A stretch of 64,000 bases of DNA from Avoscillospira_A sp052117125. GTDB taxonomy: Bacteria; Bacillota; Clostridia; Oscillospirales; Oscillospiraceae. A program made the translations under genes and the position numbers. The notes beneath the pieces are model-generated. The model saw nothing but the letters and a program-made list of their open reading frames with translations. It was not told the origin of the DNA and did not search any database. This document shows positions 33,818-42,693 of this stretch, in pieces (position 1 is the stretch's first letter; each line of letters begins with the position of its first letter). The stretch is taken from assembly GCF_052117125.1 (NCBI RefSeq), contig NZ_JBQKJT010000004.1, forward strand, positions 1-64,000, read 5' to 3'.

Positions 33818-34240
33818 ATGAAAACACAGTATGATGACATCATCCATCTGCCCCATCATGTCTCCAAAACAAGGCCGCAGATGTCCATGCTGGACAGAGC
33901 GGCACAGTTTTCCCCCTTCGCCGCTCTCACCGGCTACGAGGATGCCATCCAGGAAACCGGACGGCTGACAGATACAAAAGTGGAGATTGGGGAGGAAGTG
34001 CGGGAGGAGCTGGACCGGAAACAGCAGTACCTTCAGGACATCATAGCAGACCGACCGGAGATCACCATTACCTACTTCGTCCCGGATGAGAGGAAGGCCG
34101 GAGGCTCCTATACATCCCACACCGGCAGTCTGAAACGGATTGACTATTATGAGCGAGTATTTGTTCTGACCGATGGGACGAAAATCCCACTGGATGAGAT
34201 CGCCGATATCGAGAGTGAATGCTTTCGAGGAATTTTGTGA
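33818..34240 (+). CDS. YolD-like protein
   Basis: 140 aa. The RPQMSMLDRAAQFSPFAALTG block and the later beta-rich part (ITYFVPDERKAGGSYTSHTG) match YolD-like proteins, often encoded beside UmuC-type polymerases and proposed to act as their UmuD counterpart. It is last in the repair operon. Confidence 0.85.
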   Translation: MKTQYDDIIHLPHHVSKTRPQMSMLDRAAQFSPFAALTGYEDAIQETGRLTDTKVEIGEEVREELDRKQQYLQDIIADRPEITITYFVPDERKAGGSYTSHTGSLKRIDYYERVFVLTDGTKIPLDEIADIESECFRGIL

Positions 34241-34636
34241 TTACTGCTTTCCCTGCGACCAAACCGAAGAAGAGTCCTCCTATATGGCTGGGAATTTCTG
34301 TTCTTTGGCACCAGTATCGATGCGGTGGAGACTACAAGGCATTCGGGCATCGGGGCGGATCGTGTTGTAAACTATTACTGCGGCAGCGCCAGGACAGCTC
34401 GACCATGAGGTCTTGCGTGAAGCCATCTGCACTGTTCGAGTCAGTGCGCCGCTGGATGCAGATTGAAAAAAACGATTGATTGGTGCGTGCTATCAAAAGC
34501 GCAGTCAATCAATACTGCCTTACCTGATACTCGATTTTTCTATCTTTGCTGAAAGTTATCCGCGTAAACAGTTCTTTAGAATTATACCTCGTTCTTTGGA
34601 TTCTGTATGAATCAGGCCATCACCACTATACTATTC
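34241..34636. other. Gap with probable coding remnant
   Basis: Short frames with protein-like composition but no start or ribosome site (a frame with SIDAVETTRHSGIGADRVV near 34310-34370) suggest a decayed gene I cannot name. An ATTGATTG/CAATCAAT inverted repeat lies near 34476-34510. No intact gene is seen. Confidence 0.4.
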
Positions 34637-34660
34637 TTTAGAACAAAAGCGAGTTCTAAA
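34637..34660. promoter_or_regulatory. Palindromic operator of the HTH gene 34676
   Basis: TTTAGAAC, 8-nt spacer, GTTCTAAA lies 15 bp before the start codon, overlapping the ribosome site. Half-site relatives (GTTCTTTA at 34571 and CGTTCTTTGG near 34590) lie upstream. This fits autorepression. Confidence 0.6.
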
Positions 34661-34675
34661 GGAGGCGGTGGCAGG

Positions 34676-34993
34676 ATGGATGCAAGAGCAGTTGGACAAA
34701 GAATCAAGGCTGCAAGGGAGAAAAAGAACATGACACAAGAAGATCTTGCCGCCTGCATTGACATTAGCCCGACCCATGTGAGCGTGATTGAACGCGGAAC
34801 CAAGATTCCGAGGATGGACACTTTCGTAGCGATTGCAAATGTGCTTGGCGTATCTGCGGATGACCTTCTGGTGGATGTGGTGGATCGAGCGACTGCCGGA
34901 GTTGCTTCGGAGCTTTCTGCCGCCATCGAGGCGCTCCCTCACGAAGAAAGGATGCGGGTCTTAAAAGTAGTGTCTGTATTGGTAGATAGATGA
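34676..34993 (+). CDS. XRE-family HTH regulator (105 aa)
   Basis: The ATG at 34676 follows AAAGGAGGCGG. The HTH covers residues 7-62 (RIKAAREKKNMTQEDLAACI, SPTHVSVIERGTKIP). A short helical tail (IEALPHEERMRVLKVVSVLV) resembles other XRE proteins in the window. It stands alone with its own terminator. Confidence 0.87.
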   Translation: MDARAVGQRIKAAREKKNMTQEDLAACIDISPTHVSVIERGTKIPRMDTFVAIANVLGVSADDLLVDVVDRATAGVASELSAAIEALPHEERMRVLKVVSVLVDR

Positions 34994-34995
34994 GT

Positions 34996-35020
34996 GTGGA
35001 AGAGCTTTCGGCTCTTCCAC
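34996..35020 (+). terminator. Intrinsic terminator
   Basis: GTGGAAGAGC, 5-nt loop, GCTCTTCCAC, then GCTTTTTCTTTTTC, 3 bp after the stop of the HTH gene. Near-ideal form. Confidence 0.9.
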
Positions 35021-35124
35021 GCTTTTTCTTTTTCCTCTGTCAAAATGTGAGTGATTTCGACATTCTTATGATGTTATACTTGCGCCAAAGAACAAGAGAA
35101 AAGTCTAAAGACGGAGGAATATCC

Positions 35125-35352
35125 ATGAAAAACTTTGAAGAGATTATTGCGAAAATTGCCAGGGAGAACGGAACCACGCCAGAAAATGTACTCCGTGAAA
35201 TGCAGTTGGCTATTGATCATGCTTACGATCACCATGACAAGGAGGCGCAAAAGTTATGGGATATGATGTCATTCAAAAGCGACAGACCGACACCGGAAGA
35301 GTTCATCTTTCAGGTGGCAATGATGCTGGATAAAAACGGATCATTACATTAA
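35125..35352 (+). CDS. Small conserved-looking protein (75 aa)
   Basis: The ATG at 35125 follows ACGGAGGAATATCC. Helical, charged; FEEIIAKIARENGTTPENVL resembles the start of many short proteins in Clostridia that contain an HTH-like helical pair. No function is known. Confidence 0.6.
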   Translation: MKNFEEIIAKIARENGTTPENVLREMQLAIDHAYDHHDKEAQKLWDMMSFKSDRPTPEEFIFQVAMMLDKNGSLH

Positions 35353-35416
35353 ATTGGATGCTCTGACCATGTTGTAGCGGGTTTCCCTCTGCTATCTTCT
35401 CGGTGGCTTTATAGCC

Positions 35417-35656
35417 TTAGTCATTGAACAAGGCATCGTATTCCTTAATTCGATCTATCCAATCCAGTTCCCTTTGCCGCTTTGCATTATCATCTATGAC
35501 AATCGCCTCGGGATAAACCTTCAGGATTGCCTCCTTCATCTTGCGCTGTTCCGCCTTTGTGGTAGGAATCCGTTTCTTGCCGCCATACCAGGTTTTCTTC
35601 AGCTTTTGCGTCACATCGAAGGCCGGCGCAGGAGCCTTTTTCTTTTTTCCAAACAT
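35417..35656 (-). CDS. Small basic protein of unknown function
   Basis: 79 aa from ATG 35656 (GAGGTG upstream). A Lys-rich N-terminus (FGKKKKAPAPAF) and a helical, charged rest. It lies 12 bp behind the repeat/tail protein gene and may be co-translated with it. Confidence 0.55.
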   Translation of the reverse strand: MFGKKKKAPAPAFDVTQKLKKTWYGGKKRIPTTKAEQRKMKEAILKVYPEAIVIDDNAKRQRELDWIDRIKEYDALFND

Positions 35657-35668
35657 CAATGCACCTCA

Positions 35669-36637
35669 TCAATCCATGCTGCCATCGCCTTTGTTACCTC
35701 CAAACTCGCAGCCGTATTGATGACCGTGGCCATAGTACCATCGTCCATAGCGATACCCATAGTGGGGAGGGCAGTTGGCGCAGTCCCCGTTACAATGTCC
35801 GTTATGCTGGTGTCGTTCGCTGTGCCGGGAAACTGCATTGATTCCGGCAATCGCAGCGAATAGCGTTCCCCAAAAGCCCAATCGAGGTGCTGCGGATTCC
35901 TGATAAGATATGTCCTCGTAGATGGGCTCATTGTGAAGTTCCAGATGATGCTTTTTCGCAATCTTCAAATATGTATCGTCTGGGAGTACATCATACAACT
36001 CCTCAGCTTGATTGGCATCAAATGTCCCTTGGGCGGTCAGCGACATTTTTTCAATGAGGGATTCCGAAATTCCAAAATCGAGCCACTCCATGATTTGCTG
36101 CGGAGCGAACCGCACCTTGCCCTGTAACGATTTCTCAATCAGAGTCTCGATAGTTGCCTGGTCAAGATAATCCCTCAAAATATCAAGCTGCTCAGCGTCA
36201 AAGCATCCCGTGACTTTCATTACCATCGTTTTGAAGGTCTCTTCATCTGCGCAGTCAACCAACTCCATAATCGTTGCCGGTGCATATTGGTCGCTCGTAG
36301 CCTTTTTCAGAAGTGTCTGGAATACTTCATCATCCATGCAGCCGGTGAGGGTATCCAACGCTTCATCGGAAAGTGTTCCTTGGACGGAGGAAACGACACG
36401 CTTCATCGTCGCTGTATCCACGCAGCAATTCAAATCCTCAATATTCTCGACTTGAAAGGTGACACCGGCATCCAAGGCTCTGTTTATCAGCCGACTTGCG
36501 GCCTTTTCATCACACAATTCCATAGCTACTTCGGTGACTTCAGCCGGGGAGCCATAGGAGGTGAGGGCGGAAAGCCGTCGAATCTGTGTACTCGTCGCCC
36601 AGTCATAGAACTTTTCGTAATATTCATCCCAAGTCAT
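35669..36637 (-). CDS. Helical-repeat protein with membrane segment and His/Cys-rich tail
   Basis: 322 aa. Residues 20-230 contain about six degenerate repeats of 30-35 residues (pattern D-x2-TF..MV.KV.G.FD.EQLD.L), likely a helical repeat scaffold. A hydrophobic segment (GFWGTLFAAIAGINAV, about 250-268) follows. The tail is rich in His, Cys, Gly and Tyr (GDCANCPPHYGYRYGRWYYG, about 285-305). The tail could bind metal or be secreted or processed. A decayed copy of the tail occurs at 18787-19015, so it is a mobile module. No function is known. Confidence 0.65.
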   Translation of the reverse strand: MTWDEYYEKFYDWATSTQIRRLSALTSYGSPAEVTEVAMELCDEKAASRLINRALDAGVTFQVENIEDLNCCVDTATMKRVVSSVQGTLSDEALDTLTGCMDDEVFQTLLKKATSDQYAPATIMELVDCADEETFKTMVMKVTGCFDAEQLDILRDYLDQATIETLIEKSLQGKVRFAPQQIMEWLDFGISESLIEKMSLTAQGTFDANQAEELYDVLPDDTYLKIAKKHHLELHNEPIYEDISYQESAAPRLGFWGTLFAAIAGINAVSRHSERHQHNGHCNGDCANCPPHYGYRYGRWYYGHGHQYGCEFGGNKGDGSMD

Positions 36638-36657
36638 TTCCGCACCTCACATTCTGA

Positions 36658-37323
36658 TTATCGAATCTCCCAGACGAAAGTGGCTGTGTCGCTTACATCA
36701 ATGTCATCCGGTTCGATGTCCATATCGGCCATGGCTCCCATCGGCATCGCCAAGCACTTTTCATCAAGCATATATTCAGTGCGTGAGACAACATTGAGTT
36801 CGCCCCAATTATAGTCGATGGCGAGCAGATCTCCCAGCGCCACATTCGAGGCTTCGCAAAGAATTTCCGCTTTTTCCCGTGCGTTGATCGTTGCGGATTT
36901 CAAAAGCTTCTTGTTGACCGCAGACGGGTCTTTTACTGTGAAGGCGATGGACAGCTCTGGTTTGGCAAGACATTTTGAGATTGCGGAAAGGGACTGCGCC
37001 AGCCGCCTTGTGTCGAAATCAAATTCAACTTTGAGCCGGTGATTGCAGATATATCCGTTGAATACGCTTTTATAGTTGCCGTTTCTGTCTTTTACTCGTT
37101 CATAGTCTGTGCGAACATTGAAATTCACGGTTTTTACAGACTTCTTCTTAAATCCGACAGATTCCAGCGCCTTGTTTAGATAGTCAATCTGGAGTGCGGC
37201 CTGTTCCATCGCTTTTTCGTAGTTCGTATCCTGCGCTTCAAGGCTCATGGAGATGACGATGTAATCCGGCGGAGTGGAGACTCTGCCAACTCCTTTTACG
37301 GTTATCGTCCTTGACATCATCAC
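36658..37323 (-). CDS. SIMPL-domain (DUF541) protein
   Basis: 221 aa with a GTG start overlapping the upstream stop. The N-terminal ITVKGVGRVSTPPDYIVISM and the later repeated beta-alpha units match the SIMPL/DUF541 fold, found in periplasmic or cytosolic oligomeric proteins linked to stress. No signal peptide is seen here, so it is probably cytosolic. It lies behind the defence operon and may be co-transcribed. Confidence 0.8.
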   Translation of the reverse strand: MMMSRTITVKGVGRVSTPPDYIVISMSLEAQDTNYEKAMEQAALQIDYLNKALESVGFKKKSVKTVNFNVRTDYERVKDRNGNYKSVFNGYICNHRLKVEFDFDTRRLAQSLSAISKCLAKPELSIAFTVKDPSAVNKKLLKSATINAREKAEILCEASNVALGDLLAIDYNWGELNVVSRTEYMLDEKCLAMPMGAMADMDIEPDDIDVSDTATFVWEIR

Positions 37324-37496
37324 ACCTCTTTTCTGTTTTCCTTGTCACGCTCTGCTTTCCACCGTTCAAATTTCTCAACATTCTTGGGGTCGGAATAGAA
37401 CTCCCTGCAAGATTGCAGCAGTGTACGGCAGAGGGCTTTCATTTCATATTCTGGGATTTGGCTAAAATCAATCAGGGGTTGTTCTTCGCTCATCAT
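37320..37496 (-). CDS. Small 58-aa protein
   Basis: A frame from ATG 37496, preceded by AAGGTGG, to a TGA that shares bases with the GTG start of the SIMPL gene. The product begins MMSEEQPLIDFSQIPEYEM and is helical and charged, with a basic end. The overlap and the ribosome site make it a credible gene. Function unknown. Confidence 0.65.
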   Translation of the reverse strand: MMSEEQPLIDFSQIPEYEMKALCRTLLQSCREFYSDPKNVEKFERWKAERDKENRKEV

Positions 37497-37566
37497 GACA
37501 CCACCTTACAGGGACTTCATCACATCCAGCAAGTGCTGATGATTGTTATCGTATTCAATAGAAGCT

Positions 37567-38691
37567 CTACTTCAAAATTCGCAAAAGTGCATCAACGATT
37601 TCGTCGATATCGCCTTCTGTATTGTTCTTTCCTAACGACAATCGTATTGTTCCCTTTGCCAGTTCTGGCTCCAGTTTAATCGCCTGCAACACATGGGATA
37701 TTTGTGTTTCTCTGCTATTGCAGGCTGAACCAGTAGAGACACAGATTCCCATCAAATCCAATCGGTGCAAGAGGGCTTCACCACTGTAGCCGGGGAAAGA
37801 GAGACTGATGTTCCCGGGGATATGTGCTGCGCTCCCATTTCTGGAAAATCGTACATTCGCATCTGACAAGCCCATGATTAGTTTGGTTTCCAGCCGAGTT
37901 AAATGCTCCGCTGTATCTTTCAGTCCATCTACACATTTTTTTAATGCAGCCGCCATACCTACAATAGATGCGATATTCTCTGTGCCCGCCCTCATGTGGT
38001 TTTCCTGACTGCCGCCACTTGCGTATGGAGCCAGCGGCGTCCCTTTTCGGACATACAGGAAGCCGATACCTTTGGGACCATGGAATTTGTGGGCGGAAGC
38101 AGAAAGCATATCTACACCAAGATCGTTCACATCTATTTTGATATGTCCAACCGCCTGAACAGCATCGGTATGAAACATTGCGCCAACGGAATGAGCAATG
38201 GCAGCTAACGCTGGAATGTCCTGAATGGAGCCTATCTCGTTGTTGGCGGCCATAATAGAAACCAGCCGAGTATCCGGTGCAATGTGTTCTGACAGCGTTG
38301 CGGTATTTACTTTGCCGGTAGAATCTACCGGCAGATAAAAAACGGGATAGCCCATTCTTTCAATATCAGCGCACGGACGCAAAATCGCATGGTGCTCAAT
38401 GGCTGATGTTATAAATCCGTGTTTTTCCGGGTCGAGAAATGCAGTTCCCTTTATTGCCCAGTTGTTGCTTTCCGTACCACCTGAAGTGAAAAATATTTCG
38501 TCAGGTTGAGCGCCAATACACTGGGCAATGATTTCCCTCGATTCCCGCAGAGCTTTTTTGGGCGCTCTCGCAAATGAATAGGGCTGCGAAGCGTTTCCGT
38601 ATTCTTCTAAAAGATATGGTTGCATCGCCTCAAACGCATCAATATCCAGTTGTGTTGTGGCTGCATTATCCGCATAGATAAAACGCTTCAC
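37567..38691 (-). CDS. Cysteine desulfurase (DndA/IscS-like)
   Basis: 374 aa. A PLP enzyme that takes sulfur from cysteine as a protein persulfide. PLP-binding Lys 202 (SASAHKFHGPKG), TSGGTESNN (69-77) and catalytic Cys 324 (STGSACNSRETQISHVL) are present. The form is that of DndA/NifS-type enzymes. In Dnd and Ssp systems the desulfurase hands sulfur to a PP-loop partner that puts it into the DNA backbone. Here the partner would be BrxP in the same operon. It is the last gene of the operon, next to a small CXXC protein. A housekeeping role cannot be excluded. Confidence 0.9.
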   Translation of the reverse strand: MKRFIYADNAATTQLDIDAFEAMQPYLLEEYGNASQPYSFARAPKKALRESREIIAQCIGAQPDEIFFTSGGTESNNWAIKGTAFLDPEKHGFITSAIEHHAILRPCADIERMGYPVFYLPVDSTGKVNTATLSEHIAPDTRLVSIMAANNEIGSIQDIPALAAIAHSVGAMFHTDAVQAVGHIKIDVNDLGVDMLSASAHKFHGPKGIGFLYVRKGTPLAPYASGGSQENHMRAGTENIASIVGMAAALKKCVDGLKDTAEHLTRLETKLIMGLSDANVRFSRNGSAAHIPGNISLSFPGYSGEALLHRLDLMGICVSTGSACNSRETQISHVLQAIKLEPELAKGTIRLSLGKNNTEGDIDEIVDALLRILK

Positions 38692-38700
38692 AATCCCACC

Positions 38701-38898
38701 TCATTCAAATAATTTACAGCCTTCCTCTTTGAACTCCTCGATTTTATCAAGCAATTCCTCAACAGTACACCCAAGATATTCGGCAAGGCAATCCATACAG
38801 TAGAAATTCTCCATGTCTTCGCCCAATAGTTTTTTGTTAATACCGATGGTGTTCTTGTTAAGATTATTTTTACCGCAGATGATACAATCAATTTTCAT
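38701..38898 (-). CDS. Small CXXC protein between BrxL and the desulfurase
   Basis: 65 aa. Two pairs, CIICGK and CMDCLAEYLGC, 29 residues apart, suggest a zinc site or a sulfur/Fe-S carrier. An acidic helix (VEELLDKIEEFKEEG) follows. It overlaps the brxL stop by 11 bp and lies 9 bp ahead of the desulfurase. A role in sulfur relay is attractive but only inferred from position. Confidence 0.75.
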   Translation of the reverse strand: MKIDCIICGKNNLNKNTIGINKKLLGEDMENFYCMDCLAEYLGCTVEELLDKIEEFKEEGCKLFE

Positions 38899-40339
38899 AA
38901 GGAATCTCCTTCAGCGAGAAAGAAGGCACATCCTTACCCTTGAACTCCACATCGAGAATCCCAAGCTGCCGTTTGATGATTTTACGCATACGGACAGCAG
39001 GACGAAGGCAATATTGCTGGAATCCCTTTGGATTGATGTCCCGTGCGCTCCGCACATTCGGGAACAACAGCTTCAAATATGCTGTTGCAATGCGCTTTAC
39101 GGCCTCCGTGTCACGGGTATCTGCCCTATCAGGAACATCAATAATTTGATCAACAATCGCTCTATAACTCACATCATTGCGAAGCTCGTGCAAAATGGTG
39201 CAGAAGTATTCTGAATTTAACGCCCAGCCGGACAGCTTCAAATCATCATTCATTCTTGGTATATCCCAACCCTTGATGAAACCATGGATTCGGTCTACCA
39301 ATGCACTTTCTTGAAATAGTGAGGGCAGCTCGGAGAACATATTCTGCCACTCATCCATATTATCCTGTGCGATGTTACCCAGGAAGATGATGCCTGCATC
39401 AGATTTCCCCTCGTAGCCACCGATGTTAAACTGTCCATACTCCATATATCCCTGCATGATAGAGCGCATTTCGTTCACATCGCCAAACTGCACCAACTTT
39501 ACCTCATCTATTGCGATAAAGTCGTGGCCGGTAACAAAGCCGGGAGTCTTCCGAGCGGTATCATAAAACATTTTTGCCCGAGTTACCTTTCCGCCATCTG
39601 TTAGAAGACCATATTTACTCACATGGCCAAATACATAGGACTTGCCAGTTCCTTTGGGTGCAAGCTCTATCAGATTGAGGCGTTTCTCCACAAAGGGAAG
39701 AATGCGTGTCAGCATGGAAAGCTTTTGTTCCTCACTTTCATACCCGCCCGCATTGTAATCTATGGCCCCTAACAGCACATCAATCCACTCGGAAGTTGTA
39801 AATTCATTCCGAACATCCTTGTAATAATCAAGGTCAATAGTATAAGGGCAGAAATTTGTAAATCCAGTAAGGCGAATTTTCCCTGGAATTTTAGGCTTCG
39901 CAGTGTCATCCGGGGGTCGATAGCCGAGCTCGACCACACCCCAGACCTCCTGCCCACTGATAAGCTCTCCACGATACTGATCCCATGTAGACACATCAAT
40001 CATGGTTTCTTTATTTGTCAAACCGAAGTCGGGCAATGAAAAGGTGATTTCTCCGGTTTTTATGCTTATATCGACAGAAATCTTGGTCAGGAGTTTGACA
40101 CGCTCGTTATCGTTAATGATTCTATCTTTGATTCTGACCCATTCTTCTTTATTCGGAAGATAGGTGCGGATAAAATCCGTAAGTTCGTCTATGTCCAGAT
40201 TACCTTCATCATCAGCAAACTTTTTGAGCAGCCAGTCTCTCAAAAACGATGGCAGACCTAACGCAGAAAAGAAGTTGCTTTTCTTCAAATCCTTGTAGAC
40301 GACCATTTCATCGAAACAATCCCGAAGTTTTTCGGTCAC
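38888..40339 (-). CDS. brxL: BREX protein BrxL (short form)
   Basis: 483 aa with a GTG start behind AAGGAGGG. AAA+ core: Walker A at 227-234 (APKGTGKS) and Walker B at 274-279 (FIAIDE). Longer BrxL proteins of about 680 aa end in a Lon-like protease domain; this one stops before such a domain, as in the shorter family typical of BREX type 4. BrxL forms DNA-binding rings in BREX type 1. Its role here is unknown but it is part of the core set. Confidence 0.9.
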   Translation of the reverse strand: MTEKLRDCFDEMVVYKDLKKSNFFSALGLPSFLRDWLLKKFADDEGNLDIDELTDFIRTYLPNKEEWVRIKDRIINDNERVKLLTKISVDISIKTGEITFSLPDFGLTNKETMIDVSTWDQYRGELISGQEVWGVVELGYRPPDDTAKPKIPGKIRLTGFTNFCPYTIDLDYYKDVRNEFTTSEWIDVLLGAIDYNAGGYESEEQKLSMLTRILPFVEKRLNLIELAPKGTGKSYVFGHVSKYGLLTDGGKVTRAKMFYDTARKTPGFVTGHDFIAIDEVKLVQFGDVNEMRSIMQGYMEYGQFNIGGYEGKSDAGIIFLGNIAQDNMDEWQNMFSELPSLFQESALVDRIHGFIKGWDIPRMNDDLKLSGWALNSEYFCTILHELRNDVSYRAIVDQIIDVPDRADTRDTEAVKRIATAYLKLLFPNVRSARDINPKGFQQYCLRPAVRMRKIIKRQLGILDVEFKGKDVPSFSLKEIPYEN

Positions 40340-40351
40340 GAGTATCCCTCC

Positions 40352-42682
40352 TTACAGAATGTTCTTTTCGCTGCCGCTTTCTTTTTTCACTCGAAGTGGC
40401 AGGCCAGTGGCAACAGGCATTCCACCGGCAAATACATCTACGCTGTATGTCTTGGCACGACGAATTTCAGTCATTTCCTCAACAACATAGAAATTATCAG
40501 CAGTCGGTTTTGCTTCGTAGGTATGACCGTCTATTACGACGCTGACATCCACCAACTTTTCCGTAGAAAATACTTTAATGGCAGCTTTCTTGCGGAAACT
40601 AACGAAAATTTCGGGGATACCCGTAAATGTTGCAGTTGAATCAATCGGCATTATTTTAACTTCAACGGCATCGTTAAGATACGAAATCTCGATAATCGGT
40701 ACGGTAACTTCCTCCAATGTTGCGCCGCCATGAACCTCAACATTCGCTTTCCGGCTTCCCTTAAAACGGTCATAATTGGCAAGCGCCCAGAAATCTTCCG
40801 CATCCGTGGCACTGTCCGGCCTCTCATCGACCTCACTTTTCGGACAACATCTCCCAGAGTGCTTCCCGCTTAATTGCATTTCCCATAGATTTTCGGTTCC
40901 GTGAATTACAGCAAGCCGACTGGCACCATGGTCTGCAATTAAGATGGCCTTTTGATAGTCGCCGTTTGTGAGGTTTGTTTTGATTTTCTTCAGGAGTTCA
41001 TCAATCAGCTCCAGTTCACGAATCAAATGAATCGGGAGCTTACGATCCTCTCGACTATAATCATAGCCTTCCTCACCGTGATGCTTGATTTTATCTATCT
41101 TATCAACAGAGATGATGGGGAATCGATCTGTGGATAGGACATCCCAAAATTCCTTGTTCCGACTGGTGATGGATGGAAGCTCACATCTGCACACAGTAAC
41201 TTTCGCCATGAGTTTAAGTGCATGACATCTGGACATGATATAGCCAAGATACTCCACGCCCATTGCATCTGTAAAATAAGTCTGGGTATCCGTTACATCA
41301 ATTCCTTCTATCACAGAACTGCGTGGCGGGAGAATTCTGTTATAATCCCGATCGACTGCTTGCTTTTCGACAAGTGTCATGAAGTCCGGGAAAATCTTAT
41401 TGACAACCTTCTGATATTTGTACTCCTGGAAATAGTTATCAAGCAGTTCACTTTTGAAATGGTACGCTGTCAGATACGCCCGAAGATCAGGATAAATTCG
41501 CTCCAATATATCAAGAAGTTCTGCTCTCCCGAAGTCCTCACTGTATCTATCCAACAGCTTGAAAATAAGCTCCTTTTCCTGAAGGGTATTGTCTGTCAGG
41601 TAGCAGAGCGCATATTTCCCCTTGCTTTGGACTATCTTGCAAAATCCACTGACCTCATCAAGTGGGTTTTCAATGGAATTCAAAAGGTCTTTTCTTTGTC
41701 TATATTGGGAAATAAAGTCTTTGTCGGTCGGATCTTCCTCTAAGATAGTACGATACAAGCTGTGAATCAGCCCGGATGGGGAAGTAGCCGTTTCTATTGC
41801 CTTGTTGAAGTAGGAGTTGTTTCCCGCATGGAACAGTTTGAGCCCGATAAAGTACAACCAAAGCCATTTCTTGTTAGAAGCTTTTTGTTTGTAAGTAGAG
41901 ATAACAATATCCAAATTGTTGACGCTCCCTATTTGGGCGGAAATCAACTGTTGCCAAGAAGAATATTTCCGAAACTCTGTCAAAGCATACTGCCAGTTCT
42001 CTTCATCTCCGTAACTTTCTGGCAGTACAGATGTCATTGCGTCCAAATGACACAATACTTCATAAGGATTCTTCAAATCTGAGATCGTATAGAGCGAAAA
42101 CGGATACTGATCCTTGCTTTTTGCAGTCTCGATGTATAGAATCTCTGCTGCGGCTGATTCCACCGCCTTGGCCATGCCTCGAAGCCCTTTTACCAGCGCA
42201 CTTGCGTCCGTAGGTTGAATGCCCTCTGCGGTAAAAATCAGCTTAGGACGAGCGGATGGTATCCCCTCTAAAACGCAAATTCTGCTATCAAGGCGCCTGT
42301 CATTTTTAATAAGGGTATGCAAGTATTCCACACATTGAAAGGTGAGGATAACTGCATGGCCCTCAGTGCTCATAGATAGAAGTTCTTTTAATTCTTGCAC
42401 CAAGGCCTTTTCGCCTTTTAACTTGAGGAAGCTCGTGATCTCACTGACAAAAAAGTTGGTATTCTCATGAGCAAGGCGTTCAAGAATGTTGGGGATGACA
42501 GGGAATTCATCAGGTTTGCAAAACGTCGCATCAGAGGCACAAAGAAAGACATTTTGGGGCAATTGATAGTGGAGCATGATGGCTTCCAAATCTGCCTTGT
42601 TTTGAACATCTACGATAAGAGGCTCGACATTATCTTTCTTCAGATAGCGGTCAATTTTTTTAATGACTTCTTGGATGGTCAT
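40352..42682 (-). CDS. pglZ: BREX phosphatase-fold protein PglZ
   Basis: 776 aa. The C-terminal region carries the PglZ/alkaline-phosphatase-type segment (ILIADHGASRLAVI, Asp-His at about 584-585) and the HGGATLEEVTVPI block (652-664) that marks PglZ proteins. The N-terminal two thirds are helical. PglZ is the hallmark of all BREX types and is needed for defence; its substrate is not known. The ribosome site is AGGAGG, and 11 bp separate it from brxC. Confidence 0.92.
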   Translation of the reverse strand: MTIQEVIKKIDRYLKKDNVEPLIVDVQNKADLEAIMLHYQLPQNVFLCASDATFCKPDEFPVIPNILERLAHENTNFFVSEITSFLKLKGEKALVQELKELLSMSTEGHAVILTFQCVEYLHTLIKNDRRLDSRICVLEGIPSARPKLIFTAEGIQPTDASALVKGLRGMAKAVESAAAEILYIETAKSKDQYPFSLYTISDLKNPYEVLCHLDAMTSVLPESYGDEENWQYALTEFRKYSSWQQLISAQIGSVNNLDIVISTYKQKASNKKWLWLYFIGLKLFHAGNNSYFNKAIETATSPSGLIHSLYRTILEEDPTDKDFISQYRQRKDLLNSIENPLDEVSGFCKIVQSKGKYALCYLTDNTLQEKELIFKLLDRYSEDFGRAELLDILERIYPDLRAYLTAYHFKSELLDNYFQEYKYQKVVNKIFPDFMTLVEKQAVDRDYNRILPPRSSVIEGIDVTDTQTYFTDAMGVEYLGYIMSRCHALKLMAKVTVCRCELPSITSRNKEFWDVLSTDRFPIISVDKIDKIKHHGEEGYDYSREDRKLPIHLIRELELIDELLKKIKTNLTNGDYQKAILIADHGASRLAVIHGTENLWEMQLSGKHSGRCCPKSEVDERPDSATDAEDFWALANYDRFKGSRKANVEVHGGATLEEVTVPIIEISYLNDAVEVKIMPIDSTATFTGIPEIFVSFRKKAAIKVFSTEKLVDVSVVIDGHTYEAKPTADNFYVVEEMTEIRRAKTYSVDVFAGGMPVATGLPLRVKKESGSEKNIL

Positions 42683-42693
42683 TTTGCACCTCC

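Noticed and set aside
37497..37566. Short open frame behind the desulfurase
   Set aside because: Looks protein-like over about 18 codons but has no start codon with a ribosome site; possibly a remnant.
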